A DNA stretch of 12,541 nt, from assembly GCA_029861655.1 (NCBI GenBank), contig JAOTZA010000066.1:1-12541 (forward strand), in the 5' to 3' direction. Positions within the stretch are counted from its first letter, which is position 1. Every line of letters begins with the position of its first letter. The DNA comes from Acidobacteriota bacterium. Its GTDB lineage: Bacteria; Acidobacteriota; Thermoanaerobaculia; Multivoradales; JAHEKO01. The notes under the pieces were generated by a model, which did not search any database, was not told where the DNA came from, and saw nothing but the letters and a program-made list of their open reading frames with translations. The translations under genes and the position numbers were made by a program. Positions 1-7,547 of the stretch are shown here, piece after piece.

Positions 1-1508
1 ATGATCCCGTCGGGGTAGCCCTTGCCGTTCCACGCCTCGTGATGCCATCGGATCGCCGGGATCATTTCTCTGAGCTGGTCGATCCGGCTCATGATCTCGG
101 CGCCGATCACGGGATGCCTCTTCATCTCCTCGTACTCTTCCGAGGTCAGAACACCGGGTTTTGTCAGCACTCTGTCGTCGACGCCTATCTTCCCAACATC
201 GTGCATCAGCGCGCCCACCCAGACGTTGTGCTCAATGGCGCGGTTGAGCCCAAGTTGGCGCGCGATGGTGCGACTATGGGCGGCTACTCTCTCGGAGTGA
301 CCTCTCGTATATGGATCCTTGGCGTCGATCGCCGCGACAAAGGCGCGCATCGAGCCGATAAAGAGATCTTGGTTCGCCTGCGCTGCTCGTCGCAGCTGGT
401 CCACATAACCCTCGACATGACCACTCATGCGGTTGAAGTCTCGTGCCAGGGCATCGATCTCGAAGCCCACCGGCGAGATCTCAACCCTCTTACCGAAGTT
501 GCCTTCGGCGATCTCGTGACTCGTTTCGGTCAGCTCCCGAATCGGTCCGCTCACCTTGCGAGCCGCCAGCAGTGCCAGGAGAAGAGCCAGCCCGATCAAG
601 ACACCGGTAGCCACCACGGTCTTGAAGACCATCTCGCGAACCGCTGCAAACGACGTCGAAGCCGGCTTCTGCACAACGACTCCCCACCCCGGGTCGCCCA
701 CCGGGCTGACCCTGCCGACCATGTCGGTGGAGCGCCCATCGATCATCAAGGGATATTCTGCGGTCAGGGTAAAAGGCGACGCAGAGAATTCACGGATGAG
801 ATCTGAGGTGAGAAGTGCCTCCTCGACATCCGACCCCGCCCCCTCGGACCAGAGCATCTCGCCACCGCGCCCGACGAGAAACACACCCACGTCGCCCTGA
901 GCCTCTTCACGGAAGAACGCCTCCATCGGTCCGAGTTCGACCACGCCCTCGACAAACACGGTCTGGTCCGAAGCCGGAAGTCCCACCGGCAACGCAAGTG
1001 CCGCCACCGGCGGTCGCTCATCTTCTCCTCGAAGAAAGCGATAAGCGACGCGGCCCTGGTGACTCGCCTCGCGAAACGCCTCGTCGAGTTCACCTATCGC
1101 GGCACCGGATGTTCTTGCGGAGATCTCCTGAGGCCCCACTCCGTCGCCGTTGAGCACCCTCACCGCAACGATGTTGGGATGTTCCGCGATCAGCCGCCGC
1201 ATGACTCCATGGAGCCAAGGCTGCCTGAGTTTGGTGTCGAGATCGGACTGCGGCGGCGACGCCAGCAAATCTCCACCGACCTGACTGAGCAGATCCCGAG
1301 CCGCGATTAGATGAGCATTGAGCTCGAGCGAAAGAAACTCGGCCGAGCGCGTGAGATAGCTCTTCTCCTGGGTCTTGAGGAGCTCACGATTCTCACGGAT
1401 CAGCAAGACGCTGTTTACGGTCAGCGGGATGGTCCCGGCGACGAGCACGATCAGCATCAACAGATGCTGCAGCCTGAGTTTCCTGAGGACTCCCCGCGTT
1501 GCCGGCAT
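1..1508 (-). CDS. Membrane-bound HD-GYP phosphodiesterase with periplasmic sensor and HAMP domain (3' end outside window)
   Basis: Translated from the minus strand, 502 codons are visible and the C-terminus is cut by the left edge. Seen: a first membrane helix at about residues 15-37, an extracytoplasmic region of about 260 residues with a Cache-like ending (GWGVVVQKP near 274-282), a second helix at about 294-316, a HAMP segment (about 317-369, PIRELT), then an HD-GYP domain. That domain shows TRGHSERVA (H404), MHDVGKIG (H436, D437), HH at 489-490 and the signature GKGYPDG (495-501). HD-GYP proteins hydrolyse cyclic di-GMP, so this is probably a receptor linking an envelope signal to c-di-GMP breakdown. 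The ligand cannot be told. The ATG at 1508 is chosen because it puts the first helix close to the N-terminus; in-frame GTG codons just upstream, including one at 1514, are alternatives and no strong Shine-Dalgarno decides. It is read in the same direction as aroB, 132 bp downstream, and has its own likely promoter. Confidence 0.9.
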   Translation of the reverse strand, partial: MPATRGVLRKLRLQHLLMLIVLVAGTIPLTVNSVLLIRENRELLKTQEKSYLTRSAEFLSLELNAHLIAARDLLSQVGGDLLASPPQSDLDTKLRQPWLHGVMRRLIAEHPNIVAVRVLNGDGVGPQEISARTSGAAIGELDEAFREASHQGRVAYRFLRGEDERPPVAALALPVGLPASDQTVFVEGVVELGPMEAFFREEAQGDVGVFLVGRGGEMLWSEGAGSDVEEALLTSDLIREFSASPFTLTAEYPLMIDGRSTDMVGRVSPVGDPGWGVVVQKPASTSFAAVREMVFKTVVATGVLIGLALLLALLAARKVSGPIRELTETSHEIAEGNFGKRVEISPVGFEIDALARDFNRMSGHVEGYVDQLRRAAQANQDLFIGSMRAFVAAIDAKDPYTRGHSERVAAHSRTIARQLGLNRAIEHNVWVGALMHDVGKIGVDDRVLTKPGVLTSEEYEEMKRHPVIGAEIMSRIDQLREMIPAIRWHHEAWNGKGYPDGI

Positions 1509-1569
1509 AGACACACCGAGACCGTGAGCTCCCACCCCGAAATAGGGCAAAAACCCCGGAATCCATTCA

Positions 1570-1598
1570 ATTCTAGCCCTTTGGAGTGCTGGTGTCGA
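1570..1598 (-). promoter_or_regulatory. Sigma-70-like promoter for the HD-GYP gene
   Basis: Read on the minus strand, TCGACA (1593-1598, five of six matches to TTGACA) is followed after exactly 17 nt by TAGAAT (1570-1575, five of six matches to TATAAT). Transcription would start near 1563 and give a leader of about 55 nt before the ATG at 1508. It lies in the only sizeable gap of the left block, so the HD-GYP gene is probably transcribed independently of the aroB operon. Assignment rests on consensus match and position only. Confidence 0.6.
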
Positions 1599-1616
1599 TG
1601 AAAGACGACACTGCCA

Positions 1617-1632
1617 GGCGGCTAGCGCCACC
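1617..1632 (-). terminator. GC hairpin just after aroB, possible weak terminator
   Basis: On the minus strand GGTGGC, a GCTA loop and GCCGCC form a 6-bp stem with one G-U wobble, starting 8 nt after the aroB stop. The following bases hold only scattered T (GTCGTCTTTC about 8 nt on), not a proper U-run, so intrinsic termination is uncertain. Its position between aroB and the HD-GYP promoter fits an operon end. Confidence 0.3.
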
Positions 1633-1640
1633 ACGGGCTG

Positions 1641-2741
1641 CTAGGGACGCCCCGGTCGATCGTCGCCCAGAAAAGTCTCCAACTCGGCCCGCACTTCGTC
1701 GAGGGGCAGATCGTCGACCAATCGCGCCTCGCCGATTCTCGCCGGCAAGACCCAAGTCACTCCATTCTCACTGACTTTCTTGTCGCGACAGATCCGCTCG
1801 ACGAGGTCACCTGCCGCAAGGGGGGGTAGCGCGGGCAGACGAAGACGCTCGAGAAGGCCTCTCAACCGTCCTGCATCGGAGCGCGGCAATCCGCGGGACT
1901 CGGCGAGACGCAGGACAAAGAGTAGGCCGTATCCAACAGCTTCGCCATGCCGGAGCTCGCGGTAAGCGCAGGCCGCTTCCAATGCGTGGCCGAGAGTATG
2001 ACCCAGGTTCAAGAGCTTGCGCCTTCCCTTCTCGGTCGGATCACTTTCGACGATCTCGATCTTGGCCGCGGCGGCCTGTTCGACCACCCGAGCCAAGACC
2101 GAGGCGTCGGCCCCCAGAAGACGGCCGAAGTCCCGCTCTACATCGGTTAGCAAATCGGGGTTGGCCAGTGCAGCGATCTTGATGATCTCAACCAGACCGG
2201 AGCGCAGCTCAGCAACCGGAAGCGTCTGCAGGAGCCTCGTGTCACTCACCACCACCAGCGGGTGATGAAAGGCTCCCACCGAGTTCTTGGCTTCCGGGAG
2301 ATTGACTCCGGTCTTTCCTCCAATTGCCGCATCCACCTGCGCCAGCAACGTCGTCGGCGCTAGAAGAAAATCGATCCCACGCAGAAAAGTCGCCGCCGCG
2401 AAGCCCGCGAGGTCACCCACGGTGCCACCGCCAAATCCCACCACCAAACTGTCTCGTTTGCCCCCTGCCAGCGCCATGCGACGGCAAAGGTCTTCGAAAA
2501 CCGAAAGCCGTTTGGCCTCTTCGCCGTCTGGAACCTCCAGAACCTCGTAGTGGCCCGCTCGCTCCAGCAAGGGCTCGAGGGCGTGCCACTGAAGCGTGGA
2601 AACCGCCGTCGATGTCACGACAAAAGCCCGCCGGCCGTCTATAAAAGGGGCCAAGTCGCCCACTTGCGCCAGCGCTCCCGCACCAACCAAGATCGGAGTC
2701 GACCCGGAAGGGTGGCGGAGCTCGAGCCGAGCCAGCGTCAC
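1641..2741 (-). CDS. aroB: 3-dehydroquinate synthase
   Basis: Second step of the shikimate pathway: NAD- and metal-dependent conversion of DAHP to 3-dehydroquinate in the cytoplasm. With the start below the protein has 366 residues, normal for AroB. Visible family features are GFGGGTVGDLAGF (102-114, nucleotide binding), AQVDAAIGGKTGVN (134-147), and three expected metal ligands: E185 in SGLVEIIK, H248 in NLGHTLGHALE and H265 in RHGEAVGYG. DKKV (320-323) and the C-terminal helical domain are also present. The start is placed at GTG 2741 because it overlaps the aspS stop as GTGA and puts the first residues directly before the first beta strand. The longer in-frame ATG at 2837 would add 32 residues lying entirely within aspS and is rejected. 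Last gene of the carbonic anhydrase-like/hisS/aspS/aroB cluster, followed by a hairpin. Confidence 0.96.
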   Translation of the reverse strand: MTLARLELRHPSGSTPILVGAGALAQVGDLAPFIDGRRAFVVTSTAVSTLQWHALEPLLERAGHYEVLEVPDGEEAKRLSVFEDLCRRMALAGGKRDSLVVGFGGGTVGDLAGFAAATFLRGIDFLLAPTTLLAQVDAAIGGKTGVNLPEAKNSVGAFHHPLVVVSDTRLLQTLPVAELRSGLVEIIKIAALANPDLLTDVERDFGRLLGADASVLARVVEQAAAAKIEIVESDPTEKGRRKLLNLGHTLGHALEAACAYRELRHGEAVGYGLLFVLRLAESRGLPRSDAGRLRGLLERLRLPALPPLAAGDLVERICRDKKVSENGVTWVLPARIGEARLVDDLPLDEVRAELETFLGDDRPGRP

Positions 2742-4516
2742 TCCGATGGCTCGCTGACAGGCCCTGGAGTCACTTGGATACCCAGCTCTTCCAGTTGACC
2801 GCGATCGACCGTTGACGGCGCTTCGGTCATAAGACACGAAGCCGACGTCGTCTTGGGAAATGCGATGACGTCGCGCAACGACTCGGCGCCGGTCATCATC
2901 ATGACCAGCCGATCGAGGCCCAGCGCGACCCCACCGTGGGGTGGCGCACCGTAACGCAGAGCATCGAGAAGAAAACCGAACCGCGCCCGAGCCTCCTCGG
3001 TCTCCATGCCCAGCAATTTGAAGATCCGCTCCTGAAGGGGACGCTCGTGAATCCGGATCGAACCTCCACCCAGTTCAGCGCCGTTGAGAACGATGTCATA
3101 GGCCTGCGCTCTAACCGCTCCCGGATCGCTCGCCAGCAGCGGGACATCCTCCGGAAGCGGGGCGGTAAAGGGATGATGGCAGGAAGACCATCGCTCGGCA
3201 TCGCCGTCCCATTCAAAAAGCGGAAAGCGAGTCACCCACACGAACTCCTGGCTTCCTTCGCCGACCAGTCCGTGCTGCTCCGCTACGCGGCCGCGCAGTT
3301 CGCCGAGTGCCGACGTGGCGGTCGTGTCCGGAGCCGCTACGATCAGCGCCAGATCTCCCTCGCCCAGTTCCAGCCGCTCCGCCGCCCACCGCAACTCCGA
3401 TTCGCTCAACGCCTCACGAACCTGGAACTCAGGGCCGTCACCACGGTTGCGCAGGGTGAGTACACCGGCGGCGCCAAGAGCCCGCGCAATATCGGCCCAA
3501 CCCTCTACCGCCTTGCGACTGGCGCCGGCTGCGCCCGGCACCGAGAACGCACGAATGACTCCCCCATCTTCGACGGTGGCACGAAACCCTCGAAACCCGC
3601 TCGCGCCCAAACCCTCGGTGAGATCACGGATCTCGAGTCCAAATCGGAGATCGGGCCGGTCGCTGCCATATCGAGTCATCGCTTCGGCATAGGTCAACCT
3701 GCGAAACGGCGCTTGTGGCTCGACGCCAACGATCGGGAACACCCGCGAGAAGAGCCCTTCTACCAGTTCAAAGATCTCTTCTTCGCTGGGAAAAGACATC
3801 TCGACGTCGACCTGGGTGAACTCGGGCTGCCGATCTGCCCGCAGATCTTCGTCACGAAAACAACGAGCGATCTGGACGTACCTCTCGAGACCGCTCACCA
3901 TCAGAATCTGCTTGAAAATCTGCGGCGACTGCGGCAGGGCGTAAAAGGCTCCCATCCGCTCCCGACTCGGCACCAGATAGTCGCGAGCCCCTTCGGGCGT
4001 GGATCGCGTCAGGATCGGCGTTTCGATGTGCACAAAACCGTTCTCGTGGAAGTAGTTCCGGGTCTCCAGGGTGATGCGATCACGCAGCAGGAGGTTGCGC
4101 TGGAGTTCAGCCCGGCGAAGATCGAGATAGCGGAAACGCAGGCGCGTCTCTTCGGCCACTTCATCGACCGGCGTCTCCGGGCCAAACGGTAGCGGTTCCG
4201 CGGGCGACAAGACCCGAGCCTCCTCTGCGACGACCTCTATCTCCCCGGTTTTCATCTCGCTGTTGACCGCGGCGGCGGACCTTGCCGCCACGGTGCCGGT
4301 GACTTCGATCACCCACTCGAGTCGTGCGGCCTCGAGCGCCTCGGCCGCGGCAGGATTCTCCGCCGGGCGCACAACAACTTGCACGATTCCCGAGCGGTCG
4401 CGCAGGTTGAGAAACGTCAAACCACCGTGGGGACGCCGCCGGTGCAGCCAACCGCGCAACAAAACGCGACGCCCCTCGTCTTCTTTCCTCAGATTCCCCG
4501 CGGCTTGCCGCTTCAT
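2738..4516 (-). CDS. aspS: Aspartyl-tRNA synthetase, bacterial type, possibly non-discriminating
   Basis: Charges tRNA-Asp with aspartate; 592 residues, the usual bacterial length. Order seen: N-terminal OB-fold anticodon-binding domain (about 1-105, with RRRPHGGLTFLNLRDRSG at 26-43), class II catalytic core with motif 2 around CFRDEDLRADRQPEFTQVD (219-237), the bacterial GAD-type insertion (about 285-415), and motif 3 GGVALGLDRLV (528-538) followed by AFPKTTSASCLMTEAPS. His30 falls where non-discriminating AspRSs carry His and discriminating ones usually Leu. The second discriminating position (about Ala82) matches neither class, so dual charging of tRNA-Asn is only a possibility. The ATG overlaps the hisS stop as ATGA and has a good Shine-Dalgarno, so translation is probably coupled. 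Confidence 0.97.
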   Translation of the reverse strand: MKRQAAGNLRKEDEGRRVLLRGWLHRRRPHGGLTFLNLRDRSGIVQVVVRPAENPAAAEALEAARLEWVIEVTGTVAARSAAAVNSEMKTGEIEVVAEEARVLSPAEPLPFGPETPVDEVAEETRLRFRYLDLRRAELQRNLLLRDRITLETRNYFHENGFVHIETPILTRSTPEGARDYLVPSRERMGAFYALPQSPQIFKQILMVSGLERYVQIARCFRDEDLRADRQPEFTQVDVEMSFPSEEEIFELVEGLFSRVFPIVGVEPQAPFRRLTYAEAMTRYGSDRPDLRFGLEIRDLTEGLGASGFRGFRATVEDGGVIRAFSVPGAAGASRKAVEGWADIARALGAAGVLTLRNRGDGPEFQVREALSESELRWAAERLELGEGDLALIVAAPDTTATSALGELRGRVAEQHGLVGEGSQEFVWVTRFPLFEWDGDAERWSSCHHPFTAPLPEDVPLLASDPGAVRAQAYDIVLNGAELGGGSIRIHERPLQERIFKLLGMETEEARARFGFLLDALRYGAPPHGGVALGLDRLVMMMTGAESLRDVIAFPKTTSASCLMTEAPSTVDRGQLEELGIQVTPGPVSEPSE

Positions 4517-5775
4517 CTCGTTCCTCTCAAACCCTCGACAAGTTCAGCGCGGCGGACAAATGACTGCTCACCGGCTTCTAAGTCTCTCAGGACCACACCG
4601 TCCTGCGAGAGTTCGTCCTCGCCCACGAGCACCACCCACCTGGTTCCCGCTCGAGCCGCGCGTTTGAGTGCCGACTTGACCGCCGAACCGGTCAGCTCCG
4701 CGACCGCAGGCACCTCGCCGGCACGAAGCTCGGCGGCCACCTCCCAAGCCGCTTCGGCGCCCAGCGGCTCGATGGGAATGACGACCACCGGCCGTGTCCC
4801 CGCGGCCTCACTTTGAAAATCCTGTGGCAGAATCTCCATCAGCCGATCCTGGCCGATGGCAAATCCGATCGCCGGCAAATCCGGACCGCCGAGCGCGGCG
4901 AGCAAGCCGTCATAGCGGCCGCCGCCTACGATCGCGTCGTGGGCGCCCAGACCGGTTGCCGAGATCTCGAAAACCGTACGTGAGTAGTAGTCGAGACCGC
5001 GAACCAGATGCGGTTCGATGCGATACTCCACACCGCTACGACCAAGAAGCGAGCAAACGGTCTCGAAATGCTCTCGACTCTCCCGGTTCAGGAACACCTC
5101 GAGCCCCGGCGCGTCTCGCAAGAGTTCCTTCTCGCTCGGGCTCTTGGTGTCGAGGATTCGTAGCGGGTTGGTCTCGAGCCGCTTCCGGCTCTCCTCGCCC
5201 AAGGCTTCACGGAGTGGAGAAAGGTATTCGAGAAGCGCCTGTCGGTAGCGCCGCCGCGAGTCCGGATCACCTACCGTATTGACCGCAACTTCGAGATCCC
5301 GAAAACCCAGGCAAGATAGAAAGGCGACCAGCATCACGATAAGTTCCGCGTCCGAGAACGGTCCGGGGTCTCCCAGCAACTCCGCTCCGATCTGTTGGAA
5401 CTGCCGGTACCGGCCCTTTTGCGGCCTCTCGTAGCGAAAGTGCTGGCCGATGTAGAAGAGCCTGGCGGGGAGTACCCACTCCCTCTCGCCGCGCTGGATG
5501 AAAGCCCGAACCACCGGCGCGGTGCCCTCCGGCCTCAGGCTCAGGTTTCTGCCTTTGCGGTCTTCGAAGCTGAACATCTCCTTGCCGACGATGTCGGTCG
5601 ATGCGCCAATTCCGCGCACAAAGAGATCGGTGTGCTCGAGGATCGGTGTGCGGATCTCCTGGTAGCCATAGAGACCAAAGACACGCCGCGCCACTTCCTC
5701 GACGGCCGTCCAGAGGGCGGTCGAGGGCGGCAGCAGATCTCTCGTCCCTTTGACGTTTCTGATGGTCTTTGACAT
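4513..5775 (-). CDS. hisS: Histidyl-tRNA synthetase
   Basis: Charges tRNA-His; cytoplasmic class IIa dimer. At 420 residues it is a normal bacterial HisRS. Seen: N-terminal NVKGTRDLLPP (7-17), motif 1 region around EIRTPILEHTDLF (40-52), the RPEGTAP loop (81-87), motif 2 FYIGQHFRYERPQKGRYRQF (107-126), the histidine-specific VRGLDYYSRTVFEI and GGGRYDGL segments, motif 3 AIGFAIGQDRLM, and a C-terminal anticodon-binding domain ending at the stop. The full catalytic core argues against the HisZ regulatory paralogue. The start ATG lies 1 nt after the stop of the carbonic anhydrase-like gene and has no clear Shine-Dalgarno, suggesting coupled translation. It is followed by aspS with a 4-nt overlap, and a hisS-aspS pairing is common in bacteria. 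Confidence 0.97.
   Translation of the reverse strand: MSKTIRNVKGTRDLLPPSTALWTAVEEVARRVFGLYGYQEIRTPILEHTDLFVRGIGASTDIVGKEMFSFEDRKGRNLSLRPEGTAPVVRAFIQRGEREWVLPARLFYIGQHFRYERPQKGRYRQFQQIGAELLGDPGPFSDAELIVMLVAFLSCLGFRDLEVAVNTVGDPDSRRRYRQALLEYLSPLREALGEESRKRLETNPLRILDTKSPSEKELLRDAPGLEVFLNRESREHFETVCSLLGRSGVEYRIEPHLVRGLDYYSRTVFEISATGLGAHDAIVGGGRYDGLLAALGGPDLPAIGFAIGQDRLMEILPQDFQSEAAGTRPVVVIPIEPLGAEAAWEVAAELRAGEVPAVAELTGSAVKSALKRAARAGTRWVVLVGEDELSQDGVVLRDLEAGEQSFVRRAELVEGLRGTR
4522..4528 (-). promoter_or_regulatory. Shine-Dalgarno of aspS
   Basis: GAGAGGA on the minus strand ends 5 nt before the aspS ATG, inside the last codons of hisS. Together with the ATGA overlap it supports start selection at 4516 and coupling of aspS to hisS translation. 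Confidence 0.6.
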
Positions 5776-5776
5776 C

Positions 5777-6325
5777 TCAGCGCGATCGGGATCGGGTGGC
5801 AGTCCCGGGTCCGAGCGTCTCGCGGTACTCGTTCTTCAGCCGAACGTAACGCGCCGCGATACGTCCGATCTCACTGGTCTCCTCGGCGGTCAGCTTCCTG
5901 GCCACTCGCGCCGGAACGCCGAGGGCCAGATACCCAGCGGGAACCGTCTCTCCCGGCGCCACTACGGCTCCGGAGCCCACTTGAGCACCTTGCTCCACGG
6001 TCGCGCCGTCGAGGACTCTGGCTCCGATCCCAATCAGCGCTCCGTCCTCGACCCGGCATCCGTGCAGGATCGCACCGTGCCCAATGACCACCCCCGCACC
6101 GATCTCCAGCGCGTGGCGTTCATGAGTTACATGTAGCACGGCGCCATCCTGAATGTTGGACCGTGGTCCGATTCGTATGCTGTTGACATCGCCACGTGCA
6201 ACCGTATGGAACCAGAAAGACACATCTTCACCCGCCTCGACATCACCAATCACTCTCGCATCGGGAGCCAGGAAGACCCCCCCACCAAGTCGTGGCTCGA
6301 GGCCACCATAGAAAAGTGTCGGCAT
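5777..6325 (-). CDS. Gamma-class carbonic anhydrase-like protein (YrdA/CamH type)
   Basis: A 182-residue left-handed beta-helix protein of the gamma-carbonic anhydrase family: hexapeptide-like repeats (IGDV, IRIG, LEIG, ALIGIGA, AQVGSGA) run from about 18 to 140 and end in a C-terminal helix. The three zinc-ligand histidines are present: H65 in VLHV, and H83 and H88 in IGHGAILHG with the 5-residue spacing of the family. RGD (44-46) and NIQDG (57-61) are also kept. It lacks the long acidic loop of archaeal Cam, so it belongs with YrdA/PaaY/CamH-like proteins, where CO2 hydration is proven for only some members. The ATG at 6325 has a GGGG-rich Shine-Dalgarno about 5 nt upstream. First gene of the cluster with hisS, aspS and aroB; its link to tRNA charging is not obvious. 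Confidence 0.85.
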   Translation of the reverse strand: MPTLFYGGLEPRLGGGVFLAPDARVIGDVEAGEDVSFWFHTVARGDVNSIRIGPRSNIQDGAVLHVTHERHALEIGAGVVIGHGAILHGCRVEDGALIGIGARVLDGATVEQGAQVGSGAVVAPGETVPAGYLALGVPARVARKLTAEETSEIGRIAARYVRLKNEYRETLGPGTATRSRSR

Positions 6326-6380
6326 CCTGACCCCTTCGCGGGCGGGAGTTTAGCAGCCGCTCTTGGTATCTTCACTCCCC
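6326..6380. promoter_or_regulatory. Divergent intergenic region between the two operons
   Basis: These 55 bp must serve both the minus-strand carbonic anhydrase-like/hisS/aspS/aroB cluster and the plus-strand glycosyltransferase/thioesterase/aroC cluster. On the minus strand TGCTAAACT (6347-6355) resembles an extended -10 (TGn plus TAAACT) with no good -35, giving a leader of about 15 nt. On the plus strand TATCTT (6367-6372) could be a -10 only 8 nt before the ATG at 6381. Both are weak consensus matches and tentative. Confidence 0.3.
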
Positions 6381-7112
6381 ATGCCGCCCACCATCGACGT
6401 CGTCATCCCAGCCTACAACGAAGAGGCTTCCCTGCCACTGGTGCTCGCGGCGGTCCCACGTCCACCTGTGAGACGAATCATCGTAGTCGACAACGCCTCG
6501 ACGGACACAACCGCGCGGGCCGCCCGGGCGGGAGGAGCGGTCGTGGTTCGAGAGGAACGCCAGGGCTATGGGTCCGCCTGTTTGACGGGGCTCGCACACC
6601 TGCGTGCCGATTCCCCGCCTTCGATCGTCGTCTTCCTGGACGGCGACTACTCCGATTCACCCGAGGAGCTTCCGGATCTCGTGGCGCCGATCGCAGACGG
6701 TCGCGCCGATCTGGTCATCGGATCGCGGGTTCAGGGACAACGTCAAGCGGGCGCCCTGCTTCCCCAGGCCCGCGCCGGCAACCTGGTCGCCTGTCTTCTC
6801 ATCCGGCTTCTCTACCGCCACCGGTATACCGATCTCGGGCCCTTTCGCGCCATTCGCTGGGACGCTCTCGAGGACCTGGAGATGCAGGACCAGGACTTCG
6901 GATGGACCGCCGAGATGCAGGTCAAGGCCCTCAAACAAGGTCTCTCGGTGCTCGAGGTGCCGGTCAGCTATCGTCGTCGGATCGGTGTTTCAAAGATTAC
7001 CGGCACCGTCAAAGGCACTCTGGCCGCGGGCTACAAGATCCTCTACACCGTCCTGCGCTACAGTGGCCGCCGTCATGGCTCGGATACCGCAAACACCCAG
7101 CCACCCGCCTGA
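6381..7112 (+). CDS. Family 2 glycosyltransferase (polyprenyl-phosphate sugar transferase-like)
   Basis: A 243-residue GT-A fold glycosyltransferase using a nucleotide sugar. Visible: IDVVIPAYNEEASLPLVL (5-22), IIVVDNASTDTT (33-44), the metal-binding DGD in VVFLDGDYSD (83-92), GPFRAIRW (153-160) and a GWTAEMQVKA acceptor/catalytic segment (174-183). There is no C-terminal membrane domain, so it is the short soluble or peripheral kind, similar to dolichyl/undecaprenyl-phosphate mannose or glucose synthases. Donor and acceptor cannot be assigned. The ATG at 6381 directly precedes the first strand; a TTG at 6363 would add six residues, and neither has a clear Shine-Dalgarno. First gene of a plus-strand cluster with a thioesterase and aroC; its 3' end overlaps the thioesterase by 38 bp. 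Confidence 0.88.
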   Translation: MPPTIDVVIPAYNEEASLPLVLAAVPRPPVRRIIVVDNASTDTTARAARAGGAVVVREERQGYGSACLTGLAHLRADSPPSIVVFLDGDYSDSPEELPDLVAPIADGRADLVIGSRVQGQRQAGALLPQARAGNLVACLLIRLLYRHRYTDLGPFRAIRWDALEDLEMQDQDFGWTAEMQVKALKQGLSVLEVPVSYRRRIGVSKITGTVKGTLAAGYKILYTVLRYSGRRHGSDTANTQPPA

Positions 7113-7536
7113 CCCCCGACAGACATCCATCGACGTCGAGGTTCGCTATGCCGAAACCGACCAGATGGGGGTCGTGCACCACGCGGTCTATCCGGTCTGG
7201 TTCGAGCTGGCTCGCACACGTCAGTGCGCCGAGACCGGATACGCATATCTCGATATCGAGAAAATGGGTTACTCACTGATGGTGACTTCTCTGGCGCTCG
7301 ACTACCGACGCTCTGCGACCTATGGCGACACCGTGACGGTTACCTGCCTGCTGAGCCGGTTTGCCAGTCGCGTCCTCGGTTTCGCCTACGAGGTCCAGCG
7401 AGACGGCGACCTCCTGGTGGCCGGGTCCACCGGACATGTCTGGATCGACAACCACACCGGCAAACCGTGCCGGATACCCGAAGTCTTGCGACAGCCCTTC
7501 GCTGCCCTGGCTCCACAATCGATCCACGAAGGGTAA
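7075..7536 (+). CDS. Acyl-CoA thioesterase, 4HBT/YbgC-like hotdog fold
   Basis: A 153-residue hotdog-fold protein predicted to hydrolyse acyl-CoA thioesters. The signature segment VRYAETDQMGVVHHAVYPVW (23-42) matches the YbgC/4-hydroxybenzoyl-CoA thioesterase pattern: D29 is the expected catalytic Asp and H36-A-V-Y39 corresponds to the conserved HANY region. It is followed by the long helix (FELARTRQCAE) and the strands of the sheet (LALDYRRSATYGDTVTV, GHVWID). Substrate cannot be told. The open frame extends far upstream inside the glycosyltransferase, so the start was placed at ATG 7075, the last in-frame ATG before the domain, giving family-normal length with about 18 extra residues. It overlaps the upstream gene by 38 bp and ends 11 bp before aroC, so cotranscription is likely. 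Confidence 0.87.
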   Translation: MARIPQTPSHPPDPRQTSIDVEVRYAETDQMGVVHHAVYPVWFELARTRQCAETGYAYLDIEKMGYSLMVTSLALDYRRSATYGDTVTVTCLLSRFASRVLGFAYEVQRDGDLLVAGSTGHVWIDNHTGKPCRIPEVLRQPFAALAPQSIHEG

Positions 7537-7547
7537 TATCCGGCACC

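Noticed and set aside
39..806. Plus-strand frame of 255 codons near the left edge.
   Set aside because: Antisense to the HD-GYP gene, whose helices, HAMP and HD-GYP signatures are continuous on the minus strand.
2742..2837. A longer aroB start at ATG 2837.
   Set aside because: The added 32 residues lie wholly inside aspS, lack AroB similarity, and the GTGA overlap start gives the normal family length.
2936..4192. A 418-codon open frame on the plus strand antisense to aspS.
   Set aside because: The minus strand carries a full-length AspRS with all class II motifs; the antisense product has no recognisable motif and is a by-product of GC-rich codon use.
6206..7279. A 357-codon plus-strand frame crossing the carbonic anhydrase-like start and the glycosyltransferase.
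   Set aside because: Its product is Arg/Gly/Ser-rich low-complexity sequence without motifs and conflicts with two well-supported genes.
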